Positions 38,301 through 46,856 of a stretch of DNA of 47,922 nt are shown here, piece by piece. Below the pieces are notes generated by a model that worked only from the letters and a program-made list of their open reading frames with translations, had not been told where the DNA came from and did no database searches. The position numbers and the translations under genes are program-made. The stretch comes from an uncultured Balneola sp. (GTDB taxonomy: Bacteria; Bacteroidota; Rhodothermia; Balneolales; Balneolaceae): positions 1-47,922 of the forward strand of contig CABZVB010000015.1 in assembly GCA_902529115.1 (NCBI GenBank), read 5' to 3'. Every line of letters begins with the position of its first letter. Position 1 is the stretch's first letter.

Positions 38301-38522
38301 AAGGATTTTTTGTACTGGACGGCGACATGCGGAAAATCCTGCAAGAGCAATAGAAGCGCCCATAATGCGTAAAAATCCTTTTCTGGACACACCGTCGTTT
38401 AGTTCGGTGGCATTTTCAGGGAACTCTCGCTCTACAAAGTTCTTATACTCTTTGTTTTGGGCTAACTCGTTAAGACTCTTCCAATAGGTCTTTGTGTTTG
38501 CTTGTGTGGATGGTTCGCTCAT
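35388..38522 (-). CDS. actB: alternative complex III subunit ActB (molybdopterin-like plus iron-sulfur fusion)
   Basis: A 1044-residue periplasmic subunit. The N-terminal part (about 75-750) resembles molybdopterin oxidoreductases but in this family carries no cofactor. The C-terminal part (from about 800) has ferredoxin-like motifs: CFGCGVCVIACQ, CMHCELAPCEQVCP, CIGTRYCANNCP, CTYCAQRVNRAKID and CQQACP, enough for the usual three [4Fe-4S] plus one [3Fe-4S]. An early Tat-like signal reads SRKGFLRIMGAS (46-57), with Arg-Lys instead of Arg-Arg, followed by Cys66 that may be lipidated. It sits 82 bases after actA. It connects ActC quinol oxidation to ActA hemes. Confidence 0.96.
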   Translation of the reverse strand: MSEPSTQANTKTYWKSLNELAQNKEYKNFVEREFPENATELNDGVSRKGFLRIMGASIALAGFSACRRPVQKILPYAQQPEDIVPGIPLFYATAMPFHGNLVGLVVENHEGRPTKIEGNDLHPASHGNTNAYHQATMLEMYDPDRSRSPRRKGKKASGQDFISFAKTFFADTDKRIVVISEANSGITYNASKQTFLSNFPNSQWVSYESFSEEHVLEGNKLAFGQRLRSHYNFMNADIVLSLDDDILAATHPNNVEYAKQLTTRRRVTSRDDAMNRIYSVENGFSTTGSFADHRLRVKTSEVQAFADALASTLSIRMNGLSAYSKVNNQFTDTPFLVALANDLVKAAGRSAVSIGWDHSPEAHATVAAINVALNNVGQTVDYLEVPHLGDIDQHAAMAEALTNMKAGKIDAVIIIGGNPVFTAPSGWDLENALSSVEEVIHLSTYNDETSKKASWHLSRAHFLEAWGDGYSFGGARSVIQPQIQPLHDSMSDIELLNLITNQSYTTGYDLVRNTFRGIHRTNFDNKWTSLLHDGVDRASDAPSTKAVKQNGYPNSGQAAAAVMSGVVMDYRKANVQLSNSLRPSAPEVVDGIELVIKADASLYDGRYANNGWLQELPDPMTKITWDNVALMSPATATKLDLENEKEVTLTAQNGTTVTLAAWIQPGQADDSITLHAGYGRQGVGRVADYDTEQMAGGRNVFPMRPGTSAVAGTVQVSATGNQYPVSCVQDHHSLEGRDMYRQATLEKYKETPDYSSFAYVHKYEVPGIKEAAELGEDQPISLFNEQTYPDYEPQWGMAIDLNSCFGCGVCVIACQSENNIPVIGKKEVGRGREMHWIRNDRYYIGDKNDPQAVHQPVPCMHCELAPCEQVCPVAATTHSNDGMNQMTYNRCIGTRYCANNCPFKVRRFNFFNYPKEYLTTGEDPDIIQMAMNPEVTVRFRGVMEKCTYCAQRVNRAKIDAKINTGSVKPADGAVLTACQQACPADSIYFGDLTDEQATVTQMKRNERNFLMLEELNVRPRTSYIAKLTNPNPALVDNTMPEEAH

Positions 38523-38604
38523 GAAAGAAAATGTTATGCGCTAAACGCTGATATTGTTTAATCCGAAATAGATGATTGTGTTTTCTTAAGGTCTATATGT
38601 AGAT

Positions 38605-39249
38605 TTAGTAGTGACAGCCTTGGCAGTACTGCGGGGGGCTTACGTTATTTTTCTTAACTAATTCCGCACCTAAGAGAAGTTGGTCTTCAATTTCGTACCC
38701 CATGGTAGTAACTTCTTCTATTGGGCGTAAATATTTTTCTGGCTGTCTGTGGCATTCCATACACCAGCTCATACTTAATGGTTCTGCTTGGTAAACTATC
38801 TCCATCTTGTCAATACGGCCGTGGCAGCTCTCACAGGCTACTCCAACGTTTACGTGAGCAGAGTGGTTGAAATAAGCATAATCGGCCAAATTATGTACTC
38901 TTATCCACTCAACGGCTTTGCCCGTTTCCCAGCTTTCACGTATAGGTGCTAGTTTTTCACTATCAGTTAAAATTTGATTGTGACAATTCATACAGGTTTG
39001 GGTTGGAGGCACATTGGCCTGTTTGGAATCCCACACAGAAGTATGACAGTATTGGCAATCTAAGCCTAGTTTCTGCACGTGAATTTGATGAGAGTAAGGA
39101 ACAGGTTGTTTTGGAGCATACCCTACGTCGGTGAACTCTGGAGAGAAGTAGTACCAAATTCCAAAGATGACCACATTTACGGTCATTATGAGACCGATGA
39201 GTAATTTGCGAGGAACGTGATTTGTCCACTCTGGGAAAATCTGCGCCAT
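38605..39249 (-). CDS. actA: alternative complex III pentaheme cytochrome c subunit ActA
   Basis: A 214-residue subunit with one N-terminal membrane helix (about 14-34) and five CxxCH heme motifs: 65-69, 86-90, 139-143, 163-167 and 209-213, the last almost at the C-terminus. This is the expected pentaheme pattern. It heads the long minus-strand operon actABCDEF - small protein - SCO - ctaCDEF. No Shine-Dalgarno; the promoter should lie in 39250-39653. Confidence 0.95.
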   Translation of the reverse strand: MAQIFPEWTNHVPRKLLIGLIMTVNVVIFGIWYYFSPEFTDVGYAPKQPVPYSHQIHVQKLGLDCQYCHTSVWDSKQANVPPTQTCMNCHNQILTDSEKLAPIRESWETGKAVEWIRVHNLADYAYFNHSAHVNVGVACESCHGRIDKMEIVYQAEPLSMSWCMECHRQPEKYLRPIEEVTTMGYEIEDQLLLGAELVKKNNVSPPQYCQGCHY

Positions 39250-39653
39250 ATATTAAGTGTACTTTCTGGTTAGTTAAAATCTGTCTCTAAAATAGCCGAA
39301 TAAGTTTGGTTTTTATAACCTTATAAATTTAACATTATTTCTGAATTGATATTGTCAATACGTCTTAATGGATAGTATTTATACTCATTCTAAATAATCT
39401 ATGCTCACGTCTGTTTTGCTGGTACTTGATGAAGGTGTATTAGGTTATTTAATCGAGTGATTACACTGTTCTTTATTCTTTGCATCTTAATCTATACACA
39501 TTCCAACAAGGCTTCTGAATCAAATATGAAGATTATGTGAAGAATATAAGAACATTCCTCAAAAAAAATTGGTTAAAGCGTATAAAAGAATACTAATTTC
39601 TAAAAAATTTATTTACTTCAATAGCCACTCAGTAACTGTCACATCCTATTATT
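39250..39653. promoter_or_regulatory. divergent intergenic region between actA and the DUF420 gene
   Basis: A 404-base AT-rich spacer between the respiratory operon (minus) and the DUF420-peptidase pair (plus). Both promoters must be here. I see several A/T-rich -10-like stretches but none with a clear partner at fixed spacing, no convincing operator palindrome and no open frame with coding character. Confidence 0.45.
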
Positions 39654-40247
39654 ATGAAATCCTCACCTAACGATTATTCTTCAATCGCAAATTTACTACC
39701 AACTTCTGTGCGAACACTAGAAGGGGTTGATTCACGTAATGCACTTAGAGTTATACTAGGAGTTAGTGTTGCAGCTATCCTATTTTTAGTGTGGCTTATT
39801 TACTTTAAAGCGCCTGCGGTCAGTGAAGTGACTTGGGTTTCTAATCTGTCGGTAGTGAATGCTGCGTTAAACTCGCTCAGCACGGTATTTTTGTTGCTGG
39901 GCTTTCGTGAAATTAAAGCGCGAAACTTCGCTAAACATATGCGCTTTATGATTTCTGCATTTATTACCTCAGCGCTATTTTTGGTTAGTTATATTGTGTA
40001 CCATCATTTTGTGGGAGATACTCCATTCACAGGGCAGGGCTTTGTGCGACCAGTTTATTTCTTCATTCTAATAACGCACATCGTGCTCTCTATTTTCGTA
40101 GTACCCTTGGTGTTGAGTTCCTTTCTATTTGCATTCTCAGGGAAATTCAGTACACATCGCAAGGTATCCAAATGGACTTTCCCTATTTGGCTGTATGTTT
40201 CGGTGACAGGCGTACTGGTGTTTTTTATGCTTAAGATTTTTGGGTAG
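39654..40247 (+). CDS. DUF420 family membrane protein (CtaM/YozB-like)
   Basis: A 197-residue protein with five predicted membrane helices and conserved DUF420 segments: LVVNAALNS-like VVNAALNSLSTVFLLLGF, HMRFMISAFITSALFLVSYIVYHH and FFILITHIVLSIFVVPLVL, ending THRKVSKWTFPIWLYVSVTGV. The paired His residues fit a family linked, in Bacillus and Staphylococcus CtaM, to maturation of aa3/caa3 oxidases. Being divergent from the act-cta operon supports that role. Its stop is directly followed by the ATG of the peptidase. Confidence 0.87.
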   Translation: MKSSPNDYSSIANLLPTSVRTLEGVDSRNALRVILGVSVAAILFLVWLIYFKAPAVSEVTWVSNLSVVNAALNSLSTVFLLLGFREIKARNFAKHMRFMISAFITSALFLVSYIVYHHFVGDTPFTGQGFVRPVYFFILITHIVLSIFVVPLVLSSFLFAFSGKFSTHRKVSKWTFPIWLYVSVTGVLVFFMLKIFG

Positions 40248-42161
40248 ATGATGGGAGGCATACGATGTTCTACACAGTCCTTTAAAAAATGGCCCAAACA
40301 TATAAGACATTTTTTTTGGGCTCTAATGATGATTGGGCTAACTAATACAGTCTTTGCCCAAGGCGACGGACATAGGTATTTTGAGCGGCTAGATGCTTCG
40401 CAGCCTAGCTACACTCGAGTTGATAGCTTACATGGTGGTGTTACTGCTGAGCGCGCTTGGTGGGATTTAACGCACTATCACTTACAAGTAGCTGTGGATA
40501 TTGAAGCTCGTGCTTTTTCGGGCTTAAATCGTATGCAATACCGAGTTCGCGAGAGCTTAGATCAACAAACTGCTCGATTAACGAAGCGAAGCGGGGTGAA
40601 TGCCGCCGATGTGGATGCGGCTCTAAAAGCTGGTCGCCTTCAGATTGACCTTCAAGCCCCTATGCGCTTGGTTTCGGCTGAACAAGAAGGTCGAATATTG
40701 AACGTAGAACAAGAGGGTTCGGCTTGGTTTATTTCGGGGGTCTCTAACGATCCTGGTGTGCATGCTATTGATTTACGGTTTGAAGGCCAACCCGTGGTCG
40801 CTGCCAATCCACCTTGGGATGGAGGAATTACCTGGCAAGAGGATAGCGCTGGTAGGCCTTTTGTGGCTTCGGCTAATCAAGGCATCGGCGCCAGCGTATG
40901 GTGGCCTAACAAAGATCATCCTTGGGATGAACCCGACTCCATGCTTATTTCGGTGCGCGTGCCCGATAGCTTGATGAATGTATCCAACGGTCGTCTTCGC
41001 GGAGTGGAAGATCATGCCGACGGTACACATACAACGCATTGGGCGGTGGTGAATCCAATTAACAACTACGGAGTGAATATCAATATCGCCTCTTACGAAC
41101 ATTTTTCGGAGGTCTATAATGGGTTGAATGGGCCTTTAACCGTGGATTATTACGTGCTCCCTGAAAACTTGAAGGCTGCCCGTCATCAGTTCGCCGAAGT
41201 GCCTCGCACCTTAGAGGCCTTTGAATATTGGTTTGGTCCTTACCCTTTTTATGAGGACGGTTTTAAGCTAGTAGAAGTTCCTTACCTAGGCATGGAACAT
41301 CAAAGCTCGGTTACTTACGGAAACGGTTATGCTAATGGGTATCGTGGTAGAGACTTGAGTGGAAGTGGATGGGGAATGGAATTTGACTTTATTATTGTGC
41401 ATGAGATGGCTCATGAGTGGTTTGCCAATTCGCTTACCAACGAGGACGTGGCCGATATGTGGATTCACGAAAGCTTTACCAATTACGCCGAATCATTGTT
41501 TTTGGAATATCATTTTGGATGGCAGGCAGCGCATGAGTATGTTCTTGGCTTACGCTTTGCTGTGTCACATGACCGCTCTGTGATTCCCGATTATGGGGTC
41601 AATGAGCGTGGTTCCGGTGATATGTACTATCGTGGCAGCAATTTCTTACACACGTTACGGGCGGTTGTGGCGAATGATTCCCTTTGGAGGGAAATGCTTC
41701 TCGGGTTGAATCGTCACTTTTATCACCAAACCGTAGGAACGGATGCTTTGATCGAATATATGGAAGGGATTTTGGGTTTGGATGTATTGCCTCTAGCTAA
41801 GCAGTATTTAATGGATATTCGGTTACCATTGCTAGAGTTTGGTTTTCAGGATGGGCAGCTGCGTTACCGTTACTCTCAGGTTTACTCTAATTTTGCAATG
41901 CCCGTGGATATAAGGTTGGTACTCTCAAGTGAAGAGATAATAGATGCTGATTTTGTTTATGAATTTAGATTGGTGCCCACGTCTAAGTGGCAAGGTATAG
42001 TTTTGTCAGAGCTTTTAGATAATCAAGTATTGGATGCAGGCTTGATTATATATGGTAGCAAAAGAAATTTTATAGAATCACTAGAATGGGAACTAGAAAT
42101 TGATACAAATTTTTATGTCGGATATTTAGATCTTAATTCTACGGAAAGCAGATCAAATTAA
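40248..42161 (+). CDS. secreted M1 family metallopeptidase
   Basis: A 637-residue zinc peptidase of the gluzincin M1 class. Signal peptide: Lys/Arg/His-rich start then a hydrophobic core ending near NTVFAQ. The zinc site is intact: HEMAH at 385-389 with the third ligand Glu408 in MWIHESFTNYAE. The exopeptidase-type GMEH segment precedes it (YLGMEHQSS). The C-terminal beta domain ends LEIDTNFYVGYLD, as in complete family members, so the gene is not truncated. The ATG abuts the DUF420 stop with no gap; a second ATG follows at once. The last 250 bases are more AT-rich than the rest, marking the approach to the AT-rich segment on the right. Confidence 0.9.
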   Translation: MMGGIRCSTQSFKKWPKHIRHFFWALMMIGLTNTVFAQGDGHRYFERLDASQPSYTRVDSLHGGVTAERAWWDLTHYHLQVAVDIEARAFSGLNRMQYRVRESLDQQTARLTKRSGVNAADVDAALKAGRLQIDLQAPMRLVSAEQEGRILNVEQEGSAWFISGVSNDPGVHAIDLRFEGQPVVAANPPWDGGITWQEDSAGRPFVASANQGIGASVWWPNKDHPWDEPDSMLISVRVPDSLMNVSNGRLRGVEDHADGTHTTHWAVVNPINNYGVNINIASYEHFSEVYNGLNGPLTVDYYVLPENLKAARHQFAEVPRTLEAFEYWFGPYPFYEDGFKLVEVPYLGMEHQSSVTYGNGYANGYRGRDLSGSGWGMEFDFIIVHEMAHEWFANSLTNEDVADMWIHESFTNYAESLFLEYHFGWQAAHEYVLGLRFAVSHDRSVIPDYGVNERGSGDMYYRGSNFLHTLRAVVANDSLWREMLLGLNRHFYHQTVGTDALIEYMEGILGLDVLPLAKQYLMDIRLPLLEFGFQDGQLRYRYSQVYSNFAMPVDIRLVLSSEEIIDADFVYEFRLVPTSKWQGIVLSELLDNQVLDAGLIIYGSKRNFIESLEWELEIDTNFYVGYLDLNSTESRSN

Positions 42162-42811
42162 GGGGTCAAACCATACTTTCTACTAATTATTATTTAACTA
42201 AATGATTCGCTTTTTTATTAAATGAAATCTAAGAAAAGTGAACGAAGTTATAAGTTTATATAAGGCGATAAAATTAAAATATTAGTCTTGAAAAAGCTTT
42301 ATATTATTAGGCATTTATATATTTAATTCACTTTTACAGGTTAACTGTTAAGATTTGAAAATGATTTAATTTCTCTGTGAATAGGTGCTCTCAATAGTAA
42401 CTACTGTATATTTTAGATGCCTAGAACTTTACTATATATATACTTCATTAATGTGCATATCTAAGCATAAGAACACGTAATTCAACCAACTAATGCAATT
42501 AGACTTTCGATGTTAATAAGGTGGAATAGGTTATAAATAGACGTATCAAAATAAATTAATTATTAAAGGATATATGGTAGAAGATCAAGCTCATAAACTT
42601 GGATGCGGTTTAATAGAATCAAGATATGGTCATAGTAAGATTTAAATTTGACAAACTAATTGTAAACCGAACTTCAATTAAGAAACATATCGAATACTAA
42701 AAATATCTTCTAAATATCTGCATCTTGAAGAAAAGTGATTGAGCCTGAAATAATCGAATATATTGTCAAGATTCAAGATTATGAGGACAATAAAATTTAT
42801 CTTACAAAAGT
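42162..42811. other. AT-rich 650-base non-coding stretch at the left border of the glycan island
   Basis: No gene is supported here on either strand. The longest plus-strand frames are trivial, for example 23 codons at 42574-42645 and about 27 codons ending just at the next gene. A small direct repeat of seven bases (CAAGATT twice, near 42770) is visible. The promoter of the epimerase operon probably lies in its right half. It could be decayed coding sequence, but no family is recognisable. No terminal repeats or transposase remnants were seen. Confidence 0.5.
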
Positions 42812-43813
42812 ATGAACACTACAAATAAAGAAAAATTAAATATTGTAGTGACAGGTGGTGCAGGCTTTATAGGGAGTCATTTAATAGATCGTTTGCTTAA
42901 AAAAAATCACACTGTCACTAATATAGATAACTTCGATGCCTTTTATGATGAAAGCATTAAACGAGATAACATAAAGGGACATTTTGAATACGATTCATAT
43001 TCCCTACATGAAATTGATATTAGGGATAAAAAAAAATTAAGTGATGCTGTATCAGTTAACACTGATGTGATTGTTCATTTAGCTGCAAAAGCAGGTGTAC
43101 GCTCTTCTATTGATGACCCTACAACCTATCAGGAAGTTAATGTAACTGGAACACAAAACATGCTGGAAATAGCACGTGAAAAAAAAATTAAACAATTTAT
43201 ATTTGCCTCTTCAAGCTCGGTTTATGGCAAAAATCCGAATGTACCTTGGAGGGAAGATGATACTGTCCTTCAGCCTATAAGTCCTTATGCAAGTACTAAA
43301 GTCAGTGGAGAATTATTGGGGCATGTATATAGTCATTTATACGATATCCGTTTTTTGGCATTACGTTTTTTTACTGTATATGGACCTCGACAACGTCCAG
43401 ATCTCGCCGTCCATAAATTCTTTCGTTTAATTCATGAAGGCAAGCCAATTACAATGTATGGGAATGGATTTACGAGTCGGGATTATACATATATAGATGA
43501 TATCATTGACGGTGTAATTTCAGCTTTAAATTATAAGAATTCTTTGTATGAAGTTATTAATCTAGGTAACAATAATATTGTGAAATTAATAGAATTGATT
43601 GAAGTAATTGAAAAAACATCTGGCATAGTCGTTAAAAAAGAAAATGTTGAAGAACAACCAGGTGATGTTAGGCAAACTTGGGCAGACATTAGTAAGGCCA
43701 ATGAATTACTAGAATATAGTGCAAATTATGTGCTTGAGAAGGGACTTTCTATATTTGGCGAATGGTATAGGGAAAAAAATGATATTAAATCTAAGATTGA
43801 GACTTCACATTGA
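42812..43813 (+). CDS. NAD-dependent sugar-nucleotide epimerase, UDP-glucuronate 4-epimerase-like
   Basis: A 333-residue extended short-chain dehydrogenase. NAD motif TGGAGFIGSH (14-23), Asp at strand two end (NIDNFDAFYD), catalytic Tyr159-x3-Lys163 (YASTK) and Ser cluster 133-136 before VYG. The segments FDAFYDESIKRDNI, RFFTVYGPRQRPDLAVHKF and EQPGDVRQTWADISKANELL are those of UDP-glucuronate/UDP-glucose 4-epimerases of capsule clusters. It may turn UDP-GlcA (from ugd at 17916) into UDP-GalA; UDP-hexosamine 4-epimerase is an alternative. AT-rich codon use. Its stop overlaps the next start. Confidence 0.83.
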   Translation: MNTTNKEKLNIVVTGGAGFIGSHLIDRLLKKNHTVTNIDNFDAFYDESIKRDNIKGHFEYDSYSLHEIDIRDKKKLSDAVSVNTDVIVHLAAKAGVRSSIDDPTTYQEVNVTGTQNMLEIAREKKIKQFIFASSSSVYGKNPNVPWREDDTVLQPISPYASTKVSGELLGHVYSHLYDIRFLALRFFTVYGPRQRPDLAVHKFFRLIHEGKPITMYGNGFTSRDYTYIDDIIDGVISALNYKNSLYEVINLGNNNIVKLIELIEVIEKTSGIVVKKENVEEQPGDVRQTWADISKANELLEYSANYVLEKGLSIFGEWYREKNDIKSKIETSH

Positions 43814-45000
43814 CAAACTATAAATATGATATAGTTATTATTGGTGCTGGTATAATTGGGGCGTCTATTTGTTATAAACTTTCTAAGCGCAGCGATTTAA
43901 AAATTGCCATGATAGATAAGGAGCCTAAACTTAATAAGCATCAAACTGGCCGAAATAGTGGGGTTATCCACTCGGGCGTTTATTATCCTAAAAATTCTTT
44001 AAAGTCAAAAAATTGTATATCTGGTTACGAACAATTACTTCTGTTTTTAGATGAACACAATATACCTTATAAACTATCTGGTAAACTCATTGCAGCAGCT
44101 AATGAGATGGAGTATATAGAGCTAGACAGATTGTACAAAAATGCAGTATCTCTCGGATTAAACGTCGAATATATGGATGAATCTCAAATAAAAGAGATTG
44201 ATCGTAATATTGTAACCAAGAAAGGCTTCTATGTTAAGGAGACAGGTATCACAGACTATGGTCAAGTATTGAACAAGTTGGTAGATATTACATCATCTGG
44301 AAACACTGATTATTTTTTTGGTGAAAAGATCGAATCAATACATGAAAGTAGAAATCAATTAACACTTAAAACAAAGACAAAAGAAATAAAAGCTAAATAT
44401 CTCATGAATTGTGCTGGATTGAATAGTGACAGAATATTCGAGCTATCAACGGGTGAAAGATCTTCTGTAAAAATTTTACCTTTTAAAGGTGAATATTTTG
44501 AGGTGCCAAGAGAAAATTATTCTTCCGACATTGCAATTTATCCAGTTCCTAATCCTAACTTCCCATTCTTAGGAGTTCATCTTACTCGGATGATAGATGG
44601 TTCATTAAAAGTGGGTCCCAATGCTGTCCTCTCATTACATAGGGAAGGGTATAATGGTTTCGAGGTAGACATCAAAGATGCAGCCGAGATACTTACAAAC
44701 TCAACTTTGTACAATATTGCTAAGTCTTATAGTTCTACCGTTATTAAAGAACTTCTTCGACAAAAGAGTAAAAAGTACTTTGAAAGGAACGTAAAAAAGT
44801 ACTGGAGTAATTATGCAAGTTCAGACATTATAGGATATTCGTGTGGAATAAGAGCACAGGCGACCGAAAATGGGATATTATTAAATGATTTCAGAATTGA
44901 GTCCAGAGAAAACCAGATACATGTACTTAATGCACCATCCCCTGCAGCTACTTCGTGTTTAGCAATTGCAGATACTGTAATAAATGAACTGGAATACTAA
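43810..45000 (+). CDS. LhgO-family FAD-dependent 2-hydroxy acid oxidase
   Basis: A 396-residue flavoprotein of the L-2-hydroxyglutarate oxidase (DAO) family. The FAD motif is VIIGAGIIGASICYKLSKRS (9-28). The family-specific HQTGRNSGVIHSGVYYP (44-60), GITDYGQVLNKLVD and the C-terminal NAPSPAATSCLAIAD are seen. The start is TTG at 43810, whose last two bases form the stop of the epimerase gene (TTGA), so it is translation-coupled to a sugar-nucleotide gene. LhgO normally oxidises L-2-hydroxyglutarate to 2-oxoglutarate with quinone; a role on a sugar or hydroxy-acid of the glycan pathway is possible. The substrate is not proven. Confidence 0.83.
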   Translation: MTNYKYDIVIIGAGIIGASICYKLSKRSDLKIAMIDKEPKLNKHQTGRNSGVIHSGVYYPKNSLKSKNCISGYEQLLLFLDEHNIPYKLSGKLIAAANEMEYIELDRLYKNAVSLGLNVEYMDESQIKEIDRNIVTKKGFYVKETGITDYGQVLNKLVDITSSGNTDYFFGEKIESIHESRNQLTLKTKTKEIKAKYLMNCAGLNSDRIFELSTGERSSVKILPFKGEYFEVPRENYSSDIAIYPVPNPNFPFLGVHLTRMIDGSLKVGPNAVLSLHREGYNGFEVDIKDAAEILTNSTLYNIAKSYSSTVIKELLRQKSKKYFERNVKKYWSNYASSDIIGYSCGIRAQATENGILLNDFRIESRENQIHVLNAPSPAATSCLAIADTVINELEY

Positions 45001-45145
45001 ATCATAAGGCGCAAAAATTTCTTTTAGGTATTAAATATAAGTTATAAACTCAAATAGCAATTCTTAATTTTTATTTTTAAATATATGTTTCTGACTTATA
45101 ATGATTATTATTTTTTAGTTAGAATCTACTAGTATTATATCAAGA

Positions 45146-45820
45146 TTGATTTATAAAATTATAATACCTGCGCGTTCAGGATCTAAGAGATTACCTGGCA
45201 AGAACACCAAGCTATTAGGTGAAAAACCTCTAATTTGTTACACTATTGATTTTTCACTGAAAAATTTCTCTAGAGAAGATATATGGATAAATACTGATGA
45301 CTCGAAAGTACTTAGTATTGCAAAAAAGAATAAATTAAATTATACAATAAGACCGAATATTCTAGGCACAGATAAAGCTTCAACTGTTGATGTCCTAAAG
45401 TATCAAGTAAATTTTTTTGTAAACAATAGAATTAAACTCGATGCAATAATTTTATTACAACCAACAAGTCCTTTTAGAAGTAATGACTTAATTAGAAGAG
45501 CAATTAGTTGTTTTGAAAAGTCAAAAAGGTCAAGCCTTGCTACGTTTTCACCAATTGAAAAGAAAATTTGTTATATAAACGACAACAAATTTAAACCACT
45601 GAATTATGAACCCGGACAGAGATCTCAAGACCTTAGCCCGCTTTATTATGAAAATGGATCAATTTACATAACTAAATGTGAAAACATATTAGCTGGAAAA
45701 ATCATCACTAAAGATGTTTATCCAATGATATGCAAAGATTTATACTCAACTATAGATATAGATTATGAAGTAGATTTTAACAATGCAAATTATATTTTAA
45801 GCAACAATTTTTATGACTAA
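45146..45820 (+). CDS. neuA: CMP-nonulosonate (acylneuraminate) cytidylyltransferase
   Basis: A 224-residue enzyme that activates a sialic-type sugar with CTP. The nucleotide-binding motif IPARSGSKRLPGKN is at residues 7-20, LLQPTSPFRSNDLI is in the middle and DIDYEVDF near the end supplies acidic metal ligands. The start is TTG at 45146; the frame has no ATG that would keep the N-terminal strand, so either TTG or another rare start is used. 145 AT-rich bases separate it from the oxidase gene, and it overlaps neuB by eight bases. CMP-sialate, CMP-legionaminate or pseudaminate activation cannot be distinguished by eye. Confidence 0.87.
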   Translation: MIYKIIIPARSGSKRLPGKNTKLLGEKPLICYTIDFSLKNFSREDIWINTDDSKVLSIAKKNKLNYTIRPNILGTDKASTVDVLKYQVNFFVNNRIKLDAIILLQPTSPFRSNDLIRRAISCFEKSKRSSLATFSPIEKKICYINDNKFKPLNYEPGQRSQDLSPLYYENGSIYITKCENILAGKIITKDVYPMICKDLYSTIDIDYEVDFNNANYILSNNFYD

Positions 45821-46856
45821 TAATTATATCGAGATAGGCGGTCGAAAAATCGGACCTTCCTATAGACCATTAGTAATTGCCGAAATAGGAATAAATCACA
45901 ATGGATCGTTAACAGTTGCAAAAGAAATGGTTGATGCAGCAAAAAGGGCTGGTGTGGAATGTGTAAAACATCAGACTCATATTATCGATGATGAGATGAG
46001 TGAGGCTGCTAAGCATATTAAACCTGGTAATTCTGATAGTTCTATTTACGATATTATGCAAAGCTGTGCACTAGATGAATCTGATGAGTTTGAACTGAAA
46101 AAATATGTTGAAGCAAAAGGAATGATATTTATTTCAACTCCATTTTCTAGGGCTGCTTCAGTTAGGTTGAATAAAATGGGTGTTCCAGCATTTAAAATTG
46201 GTTCTGGGGAATGCAATAACTATCCTTTATTGGAGCATATCTCAAATTACAAAAAGCCCGTAATTTTGAGTACTGGTATGAATACAATAGCAAGTGTTTC
46301 AAAGGCTTTAAATATATTTAAGGAACGAGAAATACCTGTAGCAATACTTCATACAACCAATTTATATCCAACACCACCAAATCTTGTTCGTTTAGGGGCT
46401 ATGACAGAATTGTCAAGTGCATTTCCTGACCATGTTTATGGTCTTTCGGATCATACTCTTTCAAATCATGCGTGTTTAGCTGCAACTGCTTTAGGTGCTT
46501 CGATATTAGAAAGACATTTTACTGATAAAAAAGAAAGAAAAGGGCCTGATATAATATGCTCTATGGATGAATGGGAATGTAAAGATTTATTGTATGGTAG
46601 TAATTTAATTTGGCAAATGAGAGGTGGTAAAAAAGAACCATCAAAGGAAGAAAAGATTACAATGAATTTTGCTTTTGCGACTGTTGTAACCACAAAAGAT
46701 ATTCAGAAAGGAGAGACCTTTACCAAGGAAAATATATGGGTAAAAAGACCCGGAATCGGTGAAATACCTGCAGAAAACTTCAGGAATATTATTGGTAAAC
46801 AATCTAAAGTGGATATACCTAGAGATACACATCTAAAGAAAAATCAAATTAACTAA
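45813..46856 (+). CDS. neuB: N-acetylneuraminate-type (nonulosonic acid) synthase
   Basis: A 347-residue PEP-condensing synthase. The TIM-barrel start is VIAEIGINHNGSLTVAKEMVDAAK (split: IAEIGINHNG at 22-31), then VKHQTHI, FISTPFS, FKIGSGECNNYPLLE and LSDHTLSNHACLAATALGASILERHF. The C-terminal SAF (antifreeze-like) domain covers about 285-345 (TTKDIQKGETF, WVKRPGIGEIP). It condenses ManNAc (or a 6-deoxy diacetamido analogue) with phosphoenolpyruvate. It overlaps neuA by eight bases and neuC by one (TAATG). Confidence 0.92.
   Translation: MTNNYIEIGGRKIGPSYRPLVIAEIGINHNGSLTVAKEMVDAAKRAGVECVKHQTHIIDDEMSEAAKHIKPGNSDSSIYDIMQSCALDESDEFELKKYVEAKGMIFISTPFSRAASVRLNKMGVPAFKIGSGECNNYPLLEHISNYKKPVILSTGMNTIASVSKALNIFKEREIPVAILHTTNLYPTPPNLVRLGAMTELSSAFPDHVYGLSDHTLSNHACLAATALGASILERHFTDKKERKGPDIICSMDEWECKDLLYGSNLIWQMRGGKKEPSKEEKITMNFAFATVVTTKDIQKGETFTKENIWVKRPGIGEIPAENFRNIIGKQSKVDIPRDTHLKKNQIN

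Noticed and set aside
41930-42161. Possible truncation or fusion of the M1 peptidase where composition turns AT-rich
   Set aside because: The C-terminal DTNFYVGYLD matches the normal family end, so the gene appears complete.
42574-42645. 23-codon frame in the AT-rich gap, possible small gene or remnant
   Set aside because: Too short, no family resemblance, and such frames occur by chance in AT-rich DNA.
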